Source: Bibersteinia trehalosi (GTDB taxonomy: Bacteria; Pseudomonadota; Gammaproteobacteria; Enterobacterales; Pasteurellaceae). From it: a DNA stretch of 39,043 nt. The stretch covers positions 1 to 39,043 of the forward strand of contig NZ_SMAM01000012.1 in the NCBI RefSeq assembly GCF_004346205.1, written 5' to 3'. Below the pieces are notes generated by a model. The model saw nothing but the letters and a program-made list of their open reading frames with translations, had not been told where the DNA came from and did no database searches. This document shows, piece after piece, positions 20,044-26,748 of the stretch (its first letter is position 1; each line of letters opens with the position of its first letter). The position numbers and the translations under genes are program-made.

Positions 20044-20268
20044 ATTATGAACAAGGTAGGCATAATTGCCTACCTTTGTTTACCATATTTAAAACTTGGC
20101 ATTCGGTGCAAGCAGTTTTAACAAGGCTTCATCGTGGTGATGAACTTGTTTGATGTGATTATCAAAAATCATGGTTGCCCCACCTTCACGGTTATAAGCG
20201 TCCCATTGCGGTAAATCGCCACCATTTGGATTACCTGTTTTAGCGAAGTTTGCCCAAGCGGTACTCAT
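20044..20268. repeat. 225-bp near-identical repeat, copy A
   Basis: Matches 22558-22782 (offset 2514) with a single difference (T at 20128, C at 22642). It covers the 3' end of the esterase and its terminator. Identity ends sharply at 20269, five bases after an uptake-like CAAGCGGT core. Confidence 0.9.
20053..20076 (-). terminator. Hairpin after the truncated carboxylesterase
   Basis: Perfect 10-bp arms AAGGTAGGCA/TGCCTACCTT around TAAT, 13 nt past the stop. An identical hairpin follows the full-length paralog at 22567-22590. There is no strong T-run. Confidence 0.6.
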
Positions 20269-21078
20269 CGTTTCGGCGAGTTTTTTGGCTTGTTCACCGC
20301 CACCTGTGGCTTGTTGCGTTTTGTCTATGTTATTGAATACAAAAGCAATTTCAGCGGTGTGGTAGCTCATTGGAATGCCATTAAACACAGGCGTATCCCA
20401 ACTGAACACATAGTTATACACCGGAGCGGTTTGTTGATCCGCTTTCAAACGGGCGGTTTTTAACGCAGGGGTACGCAAAAAGGTATCCACATAAAGCGCA
20501 TCAGCGATATTACGATCTGGATAAGCCTGTTTGAATGCTGCCACAATGTCTGCGGTTTTATCGCCAAATCGTTCGGTTAATTTTTGCTGTTTTTGCTCGT
20601 CCGTCCAAGTATTGCGGTTGTCGTTTTGGTATTTCGCTACGTCTAATTGCAATGGGAAACTCATCCATTCAGTTAAGTTTGAACCGACCAGTAACGGAAT
20701 GTTTTTCGCCATTTCAGGGTATTTTTCGCCCACAGGTTGTTCTGGAATGTAACTGCCGTCTAAGGTTGGCGCCCATTGCAAGTTAATTCCGCCTTGTAAT
20801 CCTTCAAGCTGTAAGGCTTCAGCGGTCTGTTTTAGGGCTTTATCGGTTGCTGCATTAATTTGATCAGGGGTAAAGTCTGCCAATTTGGCTACATCTGTAA
20901 TGCCTAAATTTTCAAAGGTAAACTCTGCTACTTTACGGCTTGCCTCACGACTGGTTAATGTCATACCCATTTTCTCCACCGCACCGCTTTGCACAATCGC
21001 TTTATGGAACAAGCCTTGTGCCGCAGGAGTTGCCATTAGGGTAAGCACTTTTGCTCCACCGCCACTTTCACCGAAAAT
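20089..21078 (-). pseudogene. 5'-truncated carboxylesterase (C-terminal part only)
   Basis: This encodes about 330 residues corresponding to the C-terminal portion of the type-B carboxylesterase at 22603-24240. Homology starts at IFGESGGG, right at the nucleophile elbow. The signal peptide, the HGGG oxyanion motif and the first ~213 residues are missing. The break at about 21078 coincides with a GCAAGCGGT uptake core (21081-21089). The remaining frame is open and an in-frame ATG at 21099 exists without a ribosome binding site, so an expressed fragment is unlikely to be a working enzyme. The last ~225 bp, including the terminator, match the full copy with one mismatch, while the middle has diverged clearly. 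Confidence 0.85.
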
Positions 21079-21098
21079 ATAACCGCTTGCAAAAAACA

Positions 21099-21134
21099 AA
21101 AGGCCGTTTGAAATTGATTTTTCAGACGGCCTTT
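21099..21134 (-). terminator. Neisseria-type DUS hairpin terminator downstream of the GST gene
   Basis: A 15-bp stem, AAAGGCCGTTTGAAA with TTTCAGACGGCCTTT, surrounds a short loop. Read on the minus strand the 5' arm contains AGGCCGTCTGAA (21121-21132), a perfect 12-mer AG-DUS, the DNA uptake sequence of Neisseria. The other arm carries the same 12-mer with one change. A T-rich tract (TTTTGTTTTTT) follows on the minus strand, so it is a good terminator for the GST gene. DUS-pair terminators are typical of Neisseria and foreign to Pasteurellaceae. Confidence 0.85.
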
Positions 21135-21147
21135 GCTTTTGCGGCGT

Positions 21148-21202
21148 GCAAGCGGTGGTTTTTTATCAAAATTTTGCAAAATCTCCCGAAAAAACGACCG
21201 CT
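21148..21202 (-). terminator. Uptake-signal inverted repeat between GST and the DUS hairpin
   Basis: AGCGGTgGTTTTTT (21151-21164) can pair with AAAAAACgACCGCT (21189-21202). The left arm begins as GCAAGCGGT, a Pasteurellaceae uptake core. It therefore lies in tandem with the Neisseria-type terminator. Confidence 0.6.
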
Positions 21203-21269
21203 CTTTTGCTTTATTGATTATGCTGGCGGAAGTATTTTTATTGCTTTGTATTCGGCCAAAAGCTGAAAA

Positions 21270-21971
21270 TCAGCCGCCGAAAACCGCTTGATCAAAACGC
21301 TCCGCATATGCCGCCAAATTCGTTTTTGAGCGGGCATATTCGGCGATTTCGGTATCGATCGGAGTGAAAATCAAGCCTGCTACGACAGGAACGACAGCCA
21401 CATCGGCCGAGCTGATTTCATCGCCGAACAGATAGGCTTTTTCACCCAGATAATCGCTGATTGCATCTAAATCCTGCATGGCGAAGCGATAGACATCTGA
21501 CTGGCTGTGTAAGCCGATGCCGTGTCCTTTCAGTTGGTTGAGTGATTTTTCTTGTAATGCGGCAAAAATCGCTTCGGCTTGTTCCGCTGGCATACCGTCA
21601 AACATCGCCGTCATGATAAACGGCTTGCCGATGGGGTCGATAAAGCGGTTGTATACGCCCGCCCAGTACAAATGTTCTTCCGCCATACGGGCGAAAGCGT
21701 GTCCGACCGCTTTTTGTTCCGCCGTTAAAGCGCGGTCTAAATTCAAGCCGTATTTCGTCTGCAAATGCTCGGCGATAACGTGGCTGTCGGCAATCAGTTC
21801 ATCGCCGTCTTTCAACACGGGCACTTTGCCTTTCGGCATTTGGCTGAAATCGCCTGCGATTTCTTTCTCAAACGGCACGCCGGCCAAACGCAATAATGCT
21901 TCTGCTTTCCACGCAAATGGCGATGCACTGCGAATTTTGCCGCCGCCGGCGACGGTGTAGAGTGTTAACAT
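21270..21971 (-). CDS. Glutathione S-transferase family protein (Fax/metaxin-like)
   Basis: A 233-residue two-domain GST-fold protein. The N-terminal thioredoxin-like domain (about residues 1-80) has LYTVAGGGKIRSASPF near the glutathione site, cis-Pro in KGKVPVLKDG and the ADSHVIAEHL glutathione contact. The C-terminal domain is helical, with a late SSADVAV motif. The resemblance is to failed-axon-connection-type GSTs; the substrate is unknown. ATG 21971 gives the best spacing to GGAG; a second ATG (21974) overlaps it. Base composition looks more GC-rich than the neighbours. A Neisseria DUS terminator downstream suggests transfer from Neisseria. An 11-bp tandem repeat lies just upstream. Confidence 0.82.
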   Translation of the reverse strand: MLTLYTVAGGGKIRSASPFAWKAEALLRLAGVPFEKEIAGDFSQMPKGKVPVLKDGDELIADSHVIAEHLQTKYGLNLDRALTAEQKAVGHAFARMAEEHLYWAGVYNRFIDPIGKPFIMTAMFDGMPAEQAEAIFAALQEKSLNQLKGHGIGLHSQSDVYRFAMQDLDAISDYLGEKAYLFGDEISSADVAVVPVVAGLIFTPIDTEIAEYARSKTNLAAYAERFDQAVFGG

Positions 21972-21999
21972 CATTTTTCTCCAGAATAAGGGGGATAAA

Positions 22000-22043
22000 T
22001 ATATCAAATGTATATCAAATGTATATCAAATGTATATCAAATG
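22000..22043. repeat. Four exact 11-bp tandem repeats upstream of the GST gene
   Basis: Four uninterrupted copies of TATATCAAATG end about 28 bp from the GST start codon. On the minus strand each unit supplies TTGATATA, which resembles promoter hexamers. The 11-bp period is close to one DNA helical turn. Copy-number change could alter promoter spacing or stack operator sites. Confidence 0.93.
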
Positions 22044-22091
22044 GTCAATATTTTAGCTTTTCGATTTTTACTGGCTAGATTAGGCGGAATC

Positions 22092-22320
22092 AGCCCGGCC
22101 ACCCAACGTTCGTACTCAATCGGGTTGTGAATCCAGTAAATATCCAGATAATCGGTATTGAAGCGGGTCATACTTGCCGCCGCCATTTTTTCCACCGAGT
22201 TATCGTACATTTGTGCTAACTGCGGGGTGAATTTCGTCGAAATAATCAGATTTTCACGTTTGTAGGGTTTCATCAGCTCGCCCAAAATATCTTCGGAAGC
22301 CCCCAATCCGTAAGCGGTGG
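22092..22320 (-). pseudogene. Internal fragment of an aldo/keto reductase
   Basis: About 75 codons of an AKR: TAYGLGASEDILG (the Asp/Tyr active-site region), LIISTKFTP with the catalytic-type lysine, and YLDIYWIHNP with the histidine. Homology stops near GLIP at about 22092 and is replaced by unrelated codons. The start is also missing; upstream it abuts a fragment of another gene at about 22316-22320. It is clearly distinct from the intact AKR at 27863. It is a rearrangement remnant. Confidence 0.75.
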
Positions 22321-22538
22321 CGGAATATGGCTTGCAAGCTCAGTTTAAATGTGCGTGGATTAGTTTGACCGTACATTCTGATCTTGCCGCCGTTGGGCTA
22401 ACTGCGGCTTTTGCCACCGCTTTGGGCAAGGTTGGCATTAGCTGTAATGTGGTCGCAGGGAATTATCACGACCATATTTTTGTGCTTTATGAAAAAGCGA
22501 CATTAGCAATGCAAACGTTGAGAAATTTGCAAGGATAA
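22317..22538 (+). pseudogene. C-terminal fragment of an ACT-domain protein
   Basis: About 70 codons that match the end of a small ACT-domain family (DUF2241/ACT_7 type) from memory: ISLTVHSDLAAVGLTAAFATALGKVGISCNVVAG, then HDHIFV. The N-terminal half usual for the family is missing, and the open frame starts at a GTG at the junction with the AKR fragment. No promoter or ribosome binding site is visible. A remnant, not a working gene. Confidence 0.65.
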
Positions 22539-22557
22539 TTATTTACAGTAGTGTGAC

Positions 22558-22782
22558 ATTATGAACAAGGTAGGCATAATTGCCTACCTTTGTTTACCAT
22601 ATTTAAAACTTGGCATTCGGTGCAAGCAGTTTTAACAAGGCCTCATCGTGGTGATGAACTTGTTTGATGTGATTATCAAAAATCATGGTTGCCCCACCTT
22701 CACGGTTATAAGCGTCCCATTGCGGTAAATCGCCACCATTTGGATTACCTGTTTTAGCGAAGTTTGCCCAAGCGGTACTCAT
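22558..22782. repeat. 225-bp near-identical repeat, copy B
   Basis: Partner of 20044-20268. It comprises the 3' end of the full-length esterase and its hairpin, with one mismatch between copies. Confidence 0.9.
22567..22590 (-). terminator. Hairpin after the full-length carboxylesterase
   Basis: AAGGTAGGCA/TGCCTACCTT around TAAT, identical to 20053-20076 and at the same distance from the stop codon. Confidence 0.6.
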
Positions 22783-24240
22783 TGTTTGGGCGAGTTTTTT
22801 CGCTTGCTTGCCGCCACCTGTGGCAAATTGGGCTTTTTCAATGTTGTTGAACACAAACGGAATTTCTGCGGTGTGATAACTCATTGGAATACCGTCCATG
22901 ACAGGAGTGTCCCAGCTAAACAGGTAGTGATACACATTTGCCCCTTTTTGATCGGCTTTTAAGCGAGCGGTTTTAATCGCCGGCAAGCGTAAAAAAGTAT
23001 CCGCATACAACACATCAGCCACATTGCGTGTTGGGTAGGTTTGTTTAAATGCGGTTTGAATGTCAGCGGATTTTTTGCCAAAGCGGGCGTTTAATTTCTG
23101 CTGGATTTGTTCGTTTGTCCAAGTGTTGCGGTTATCCGCTAGGCTTTTGCCAAAATCCAGTTGCAACGGAAAACTCTCCCATTCACTGAAATTTGAGCCG
23201 ATCAACAGCGGAATCTCTTTTGCCATCGCAGGATATTGTTCGCCTACGGGTTGTTGTGGAATATAGCCGTTATCCAAAATAGGCGACCACGAAAGCGAAT
23301 AGCCACTACCACGCAAGGCTGGAATTTTTTGCTCTTCGGCAGTTTGTTTCAATGCTTGATTAGATGCTTTTTCTAACTCATCAAAGGGGATATTGTTGAG
23401 TTTTTCTAACTCATTACTCGCAATGCCTAAATTTTGCAAGGTAAGTTCTGCCACACGACGGCTGGCTTGTTGATTAGGTAGCGTTGCCCCCATTCCTTCT
23501 ACCGCCCCGCTTTGCACAATCGCTTTATGGAATAAGCCCTGTGCTGATGGGGTTGCCATTAGGGTAAGCACTTTTGCACCGCCACCGCTTTCGCCAAAAA
23601 TGGTGATGTTTTCAGGATCGCCCCCAAATTGAGCGATGTTGGCTCTCACCCATTCCAGCGATGCCACCAGATCTTGCACGCCTAAATTTGCCGAGTGTTT
23701 ATACTGTTCGCCATATGCCGACAGATCCAAATGCCCCATCACATTCAGGCGGTGATTAACAGAAACCACAACCACATCTTGACTGCGAGCCAAATTCTCT
23801 CCGTGATAAGTATCGTTTTCCACCGCACTGCCTGCTTGGAAACCACCACCGTGCAACCACACCATTACAGGGCGTTTTTTGCCATCGTGAATAGCGGGTG
23901 TCCAAACATTCAGATTTTGGCATTCATCGCTCTGAGAAAATTGTCCGCCCGAAAACAGAAAAGTGTTCATCGGGTTCATCGCATTTTGTGGGCAGATGTT
24001 GCCATAGCGAATGGCTAGGCGTGTGCCGTCCCATTTTTCCACTTTTTGCGGTGGCATAAAACGCTGTGCTGTGGCATAGGGAATGCCTTTGTAAGTCAAA
24101 ATGCCGTCTTGAATATAGCCTTGTAGCATACCTTGTTCGGTTTGCACCACGGCAATGCCCGAACCTGCCTGAATTTCCGCTTGGGCAAGCGGAGAGAAAA
24201 GAGAAAGGGTTAAAAGCGAAAGGGATAATTTTTTCAACAT
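22603..24240 (-). CDS. Secreted type-B carboxylesterase
   Basis: A 545-residue alpha/beta hydrolase of the carboxylesterase/cholinesterase family. The signal peptide is about residues 1-21 (LAQA then EIQ). The oxyanion motif HGGG is at 130-133, and the nucleophile Ser218 is in GESGGG. The likely catalytic histidine sits in SYHTAEIPFVF, and Cys83/Cys107 could form a disulfide. ATG 24240 has GGAG at 6-nt spacing; an upstream TTG at 24255 is not needed. It should hydrolyse carboxylic esters in the periplasm or outside the cell; the substrate is unknown. A LysR-type promoter module lies 34 bp upstream, shared in design with three other units. Confidence 0.9.
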   Translation of the reverse strand: MLKKLSLSLLTLSLFSPLAQAEIQAGSGIAVVQTEQGMLQGYIQDGILTYKGIPYATAQRFMPPQKVEKWDGTRLAIRYGNICPQNAMNPMNTFLFSGGQFSQSDECQNLNVWTPAIHDGKKRPVMVWLHGGGFQAGSAVENDTYHGENLARSQDVVVVSVNHRLNVMGHLDLSAYGEQYKHSANLGVQDLVASLEWVRANIAQFGGDPENITIFGESGGGAKVLTLMATPSAQGLFHKAIVQSGAVEGMGATLPNQQASRRVAELTLQNLGIASNELEKLNNIPFDELEKASNQALKQTAEEQKIPALRGSGYSLSWSPILDNGYIPQQPVGEQYPAMAKEIPLLIGSNFSEWESFPLQLDFGKSLADNRNTWTNEQIQQKLNARFGKKSADIQTAFKQTYPTRNVADVLYADTFLRLPAIKTARLKADQKGANVYHYLFSWDTPVMDGIPMSYHTAEIPFVFNNIEKAQFATGGGKQAKKLAQTMSTAWANFAKTGNPNGGDLPQWDAYNREGGATMIFDNHIKQVHHHDEALLKLLAPNAKF

Positions 24241-24273
24241 AGTGAACTCCAACATTGATTAAGTAATGCACAC

Positions 24274-24339
24274 ATTATAATGAAAAGAGATTATTTTGAT
24301 TAGATAGGGTAAAATTGATAGGCTTGTGAATTAAATTCA
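24274..24339 (-). promoter_or_regulatory. LysR-regulated promoter module 1 (carboxylesterase)
   Basis: On the minus strand the -10 is TATAAT (24274-24279). A weak -35 (TAATCA, 17-bp spacer) lies inside the conserved GATTATTTTGATTAG block, and the T-N11-A dyad TGAATTAAATTCA is at 24327-24339. Dyad start to -10 start is 53 bp, as in modules 2, 3 and 4. The dyad centre falls near -66, the classical LysR-type recognition position. Confidence 0.88.
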
Positions 24340-24344
24340 ATAAT

Positions 24345-24389
24345 CAAGCGGTCAATTTTTGCAAAAAAACGGCAAAATCCGACCGCTTG
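24345..24389 (-). terminator. Uptake-signal terminator of the cupin-CMD gene
   Basis: CAAGCGGTC (24345-24353) pairs with GACCGCTTG (24381-24389), with ATTTTTGC/GGCAAAAT extending the stem. It sits 16 nt past the cupin-CMD stop and 6 bp from module 1. Confidence 0.7.
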
Positions 24390-24404
24390 TTTTCCCTTAC
24401 TTCT

Positions 24405-25505
24405 TTATTTCACATTCGCATTCAACACTTGCTGTGCCGATTTGCCCAATTCGCTATTTTGCGTTGCTACAAAATCCACAATCCGTTGCAGCTCGCTTTT
24501 CGGCAAGCCTAAACGATGGCTGATGTTGATGTGCGAACGCATTTGGGCTTCCTGCCCGCCTAATGCCATTAAAGTCCCGACGCTGATCAACTCACGATTT
24601 AACGGGCTGAGATTATCCCGGCTGAACAGATAGCCGAATAAATGGGCTTTTAATGCGTAGTCCACACCGTCCGCCCCCCATAAAGTTTCTGCTGGCGTAT
24701 TGCCTGAAAGCAAGCCTAGCATTTTTGTGCCGTTTGTATAGTGGTCTTGCCCGTTCGTTGGGGTAGCAGGCTTCCCTTGCTCATCTTTAATGCCTTTTTC
24801 CGCTCTCTCTTTGAGCAAATTTTGGAAAGTCAAAAGCCCGTTTAACGCACGGGGAAAGCCTGCATAGGCGTATTGATGGGTAAAGACTTCGCTGATTTCA
24901 CTCACGGTTAAACCTTGTTCTAAGGCCTCGATCAGTTCCTTTTTCAACGGTTCTAATTTACCCTGTGCGGTGAAATAAGCAATTTTGACCATGGCTAATT
25001 GACCTTCCGCAAGCGGTGTATTTTGGCTGATTTTTTGCAAATCTTGCACTTCAAGCGGCTCTCGTTCCACTTTTTCCAGCCAAGTCGCTTTATTCTCTTT
25101 GGCATTCGGGGCGATAGCGATGTGGCTCATTCGGCTAAACGGCGTTGCACCGTGCCAATGTTTCACATTCGGCGGACACCAAACTACATCGCCTTTTTTG
25201 ATGTGTTGAACGGGTTTACCCCATTCCTGAGTGTAGCCTTCGCCTTCGGTAACGATCAAATATTGCCCCTGTGAGTGGGTGTGCCAGTCGGTAATGGTAT
25301 TGGGCTGAAATTCCACAATAGCGTAACCGTCTTGACTGTTTTCAGGACTTGGCAATCGGGTAAAGCGTGCCTGACCTGAAAAATGCTCGGCAGGGGCAGT
25401 ATTCCATTGATAATTTTCGTAGTGATGATATGTCTGTGCGTCATCGGCAAATACGGGGGAAGCCACCGCCCCGATCAGGGCGGTTGTCAAAAATAATCTT
25501 TTCAT
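24405..25505 (-). CDS. Exported cupin / carboxymuconolactone decarboxylase-like fusion
   Basis: A 366-residue two-domain protein. A Sec signal peptide (about residues 1-20, VFA then DDA) precedes a cupin with the metal-type motif WHTHSQGQYLIVTEGEG and the second motif GDVVWCPPNVKHWHG (about residues 70-125). The C-terminal half (about 170-365) is carboxymuconolactone-decarboxylase-like, with VFTHQYAYAGFPRALNGL and a second copy-like block RELISVGTLMALGG. The AhpD-type CxxC pair is absent, so peroxidase chemistry is not expected. Such fusions are found among enzymes of aromatic or quinone metabolism; the activity here is unknown. It starts 12 nt after the alpha/beta hydrolase stop and shares its promoter, module 2. 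Confidence 0.87.
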   Translation of the reverse strand: MKRLFLTTALIGAVASPVFADDAQTYHHYENYQWNTAPAEHFSGQARFTRLPSPENSQDGYAIVEFQPNTITDWHTHSQGQYLIVTEGEGYTQEWGKPVQHIKKGDVVWCPPNVKHWHGATPFSRMSHIAIAPNAKENKATWLEKVEREPLEVQDLQKISQNTPLAEGQLAMVKIAYFTAQGKLEPLKKELIEALEQGLTVSEISEVFTHQYAYAGFPRALNGLLTFQNLLKERAEKGIKDEQGKPATPTNGQDHYTNGTKMLGLLSGNTPAETLWGADGVDYALKAHLFGYLFSRDNLSPLNRELISVGTLMALGGQEAQMRSHINISHRLGLPKSELQRIVDFVATQNSELGKSAQQVLNANVK

Positions 25506-25517
25506 CAGCGATCATCC

Positions 25518-26585
25518 TTATAGATTTTTCCCGAAAAATTCGGTTAATTTTTCGGAAATCTGTTTTACATATTCGGGGTTCCAATAGGTTTCAATGTGAG
25601 TCGCATTCGGCACTTTGAACAATTCTTTGTTTTGCGTACCGCTTGCATTGGCGAACACTTCTTCGGTCATATACAAACTATCGGCTTTTTCGCCTGCAAT
25701 CATCAGCAACGGCTGATTGATCAACTCCACATTGGTATTAACATCAAATTCCATTAAATCTAAAAGCGAGCTGACCGTGCTATTGGTTTGCGAATTAGGG
25801 TGTGCGTGGGTTTGGGCATAGTATTCGTAACCTTGACGATACATATCATACGGCAAAGCCGCCACCTGTTCAGGCGTTAAACCGCTACCGAAGGCCGGGG
25901 TGTAAGCCACTTCGCCGGTTTCCGTTTCTTTCAAGCGTGCTGCTGCGGCGTCCGCAAGGCGTTGTTGAATGGTATCGACTTGGCTACGCATAAAACCGTT
26001 ACGGCGCGCATCACCGGTGTTGAACATAGAAATGGTTGCAACGGATTTGAAGCGTTTGTCCGTTTGTGCCGCTTTAATGGAATAACCGCCGCCACCGCAA
26101 ATGCCCAATAAACCTAAATGTTCGGTATCCGCCCCTTTGAATAGCGAAATAAAATCTGCCGCCGCACGAATATCTTCAATGCGGTTTTGCGGCTTGTCGG
26201 TATAGCGAGGCTCACCGCCGCTTCCGCCTTGATAAGCGGCGTCAAAGGCAATCGTAATATAGCCTTGCTCCGCCAGTTTTTGAGCATACAAGCCGGCCAC
26301 TTGCTCTTTTACTCCGCCGTTGGGGTGAGCGACGACAATCGTCGGGTATTTTTTATTCGGATCAAAATCGGCAGGGGTGTAAACATTCGCCGCGACTTCA
26401 ATCCCCGTTTGTTTCTGTGTGTATTTTACGGGTTGAATGTTCACTTGCCCTGCGACATTTTCGGTAATCGCATTATCATAAGTTAATGTGAATGGATTTT
26501 GTTTGTAATCGGCTGCCATCACGCCTCCTGATAAGAATGAAACCAAAAGGGTTGCGAATAAGGTTTTACGGAAAGATTTTTTCAT
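25518..26585 (-). CDS. Exported alpha/beta hydrolase with cysteine nucleophile (dienelactone-hydrolase-like)
   Basis: A 355-residue exported hydrolase. The signal peptide is about residues 1-25 (GGVMA then AD). The nucleophile elbow reads [12 protein letters not shown]: a cysteine replaces the usual serine, as in dienelactone hydrolases and YcjY-like proteins. HPNGG forms the oxyanion region, and the late NATHIETYW supplies a likely histidine. ATG 26585 has AGGAGAAAACG upstream; an earlier in-frame ATG at 26603 overlaps that ribosome binding site. It is first in a two-gene unit with the cupin-CMD protein, driven by module 2. The lactone-hydrolase and CMD pairing recalls aromatic ring-cleavage pathways, but that is inference. 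Confidence 0.87.
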   Translation of the reverse strand: MKKSFRKTLFATLLVSFLSGGVMAADYKQNPFTLTYDNAITENVAGQVNIQPVKYTQKQTGIEVAANVYTPADFDPNKKYPTIVVAHPNGGVKEQVAGLYAQKLAEQGYITIAFDAAYQGGSGGEPRYTDKPQNRIEDIRAAADFISLFKGADTEHLGLLGICGGGGYSIKAAQTDKRFKSVATISMFNTGDARRNGFMRSQVDTIQQRLADAAAARLKETETGEVAYTPAFGSGLTPEQVAALPYDMYRQGYEYYAQTHAHPNSQTNSTVSSLLDLMEFDVNTNVELINQPLLMIAGEKADSLYMTEEVFANASGTQNKELFKVPNATHIETYWNPEYVKQISEKLTEFFGKNL

Positions 26586-26627
26586 CGTTTTCTCCTGTTG
26601 CATAGCTGAATTGATTTAATGCAAAGC

Positions 26628-26693
26628 AGTATAAAGAAAAAAGATTATTTTGATTAGATAGGGTAAAATTGATGAGCTTGTGAATTAAATTCA
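26628..26693 (-). promoter_or_regulatory. LysR-regulated promoter module 2 (hydrolase + cupin-CMD)
   Basis: The -10 is TATACT (26628-26633, minus strand), the conserved GATTATTTTGATTAG block lies 9 bp upstream of it, and the dyad TGAATTAAATTCA is at 26681-26693. Spacing is 53 bp, identical to the other three. Homology with module 1 continues outward through the uptake-signal stem, implying a segmental duplication. Confidence 0.88.
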
Positions 26694-26698
26694 ACAAT

Positions 26699-26743
26699 CA
26701 AGCGATCAAATCCTGCAAAAAAACGGCAAAATCTGACCTCTTG
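26699..26743 (-). terminator. Decayed uptake-signal stem next to module 2
   Basis: CAAGCGATC and GACCTCTTG are mutated versions of the perfect pair at 24345-24389. Both uptake cores carry a base change. The stem lies just past the esterase-713-like stop and may work poorly as a terminator. Confidence 0.5.
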
Positions 26744-26748
26744 CACCG

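Noticed and set aside
19936..20153. Two short plus-strand ORFs after lplA
   Set aside because: They run into the terminator and the antisense of the truncated esterase; no ribosome binding site, no recognisable domain.
22037..22306. 89-codon ORF as an intact small reductase
   Set aside because: It is only an internal slice of an aldo/keto reductase with a foreign tail and lacks both ends of the fold, so it is listed as a pseudogene.
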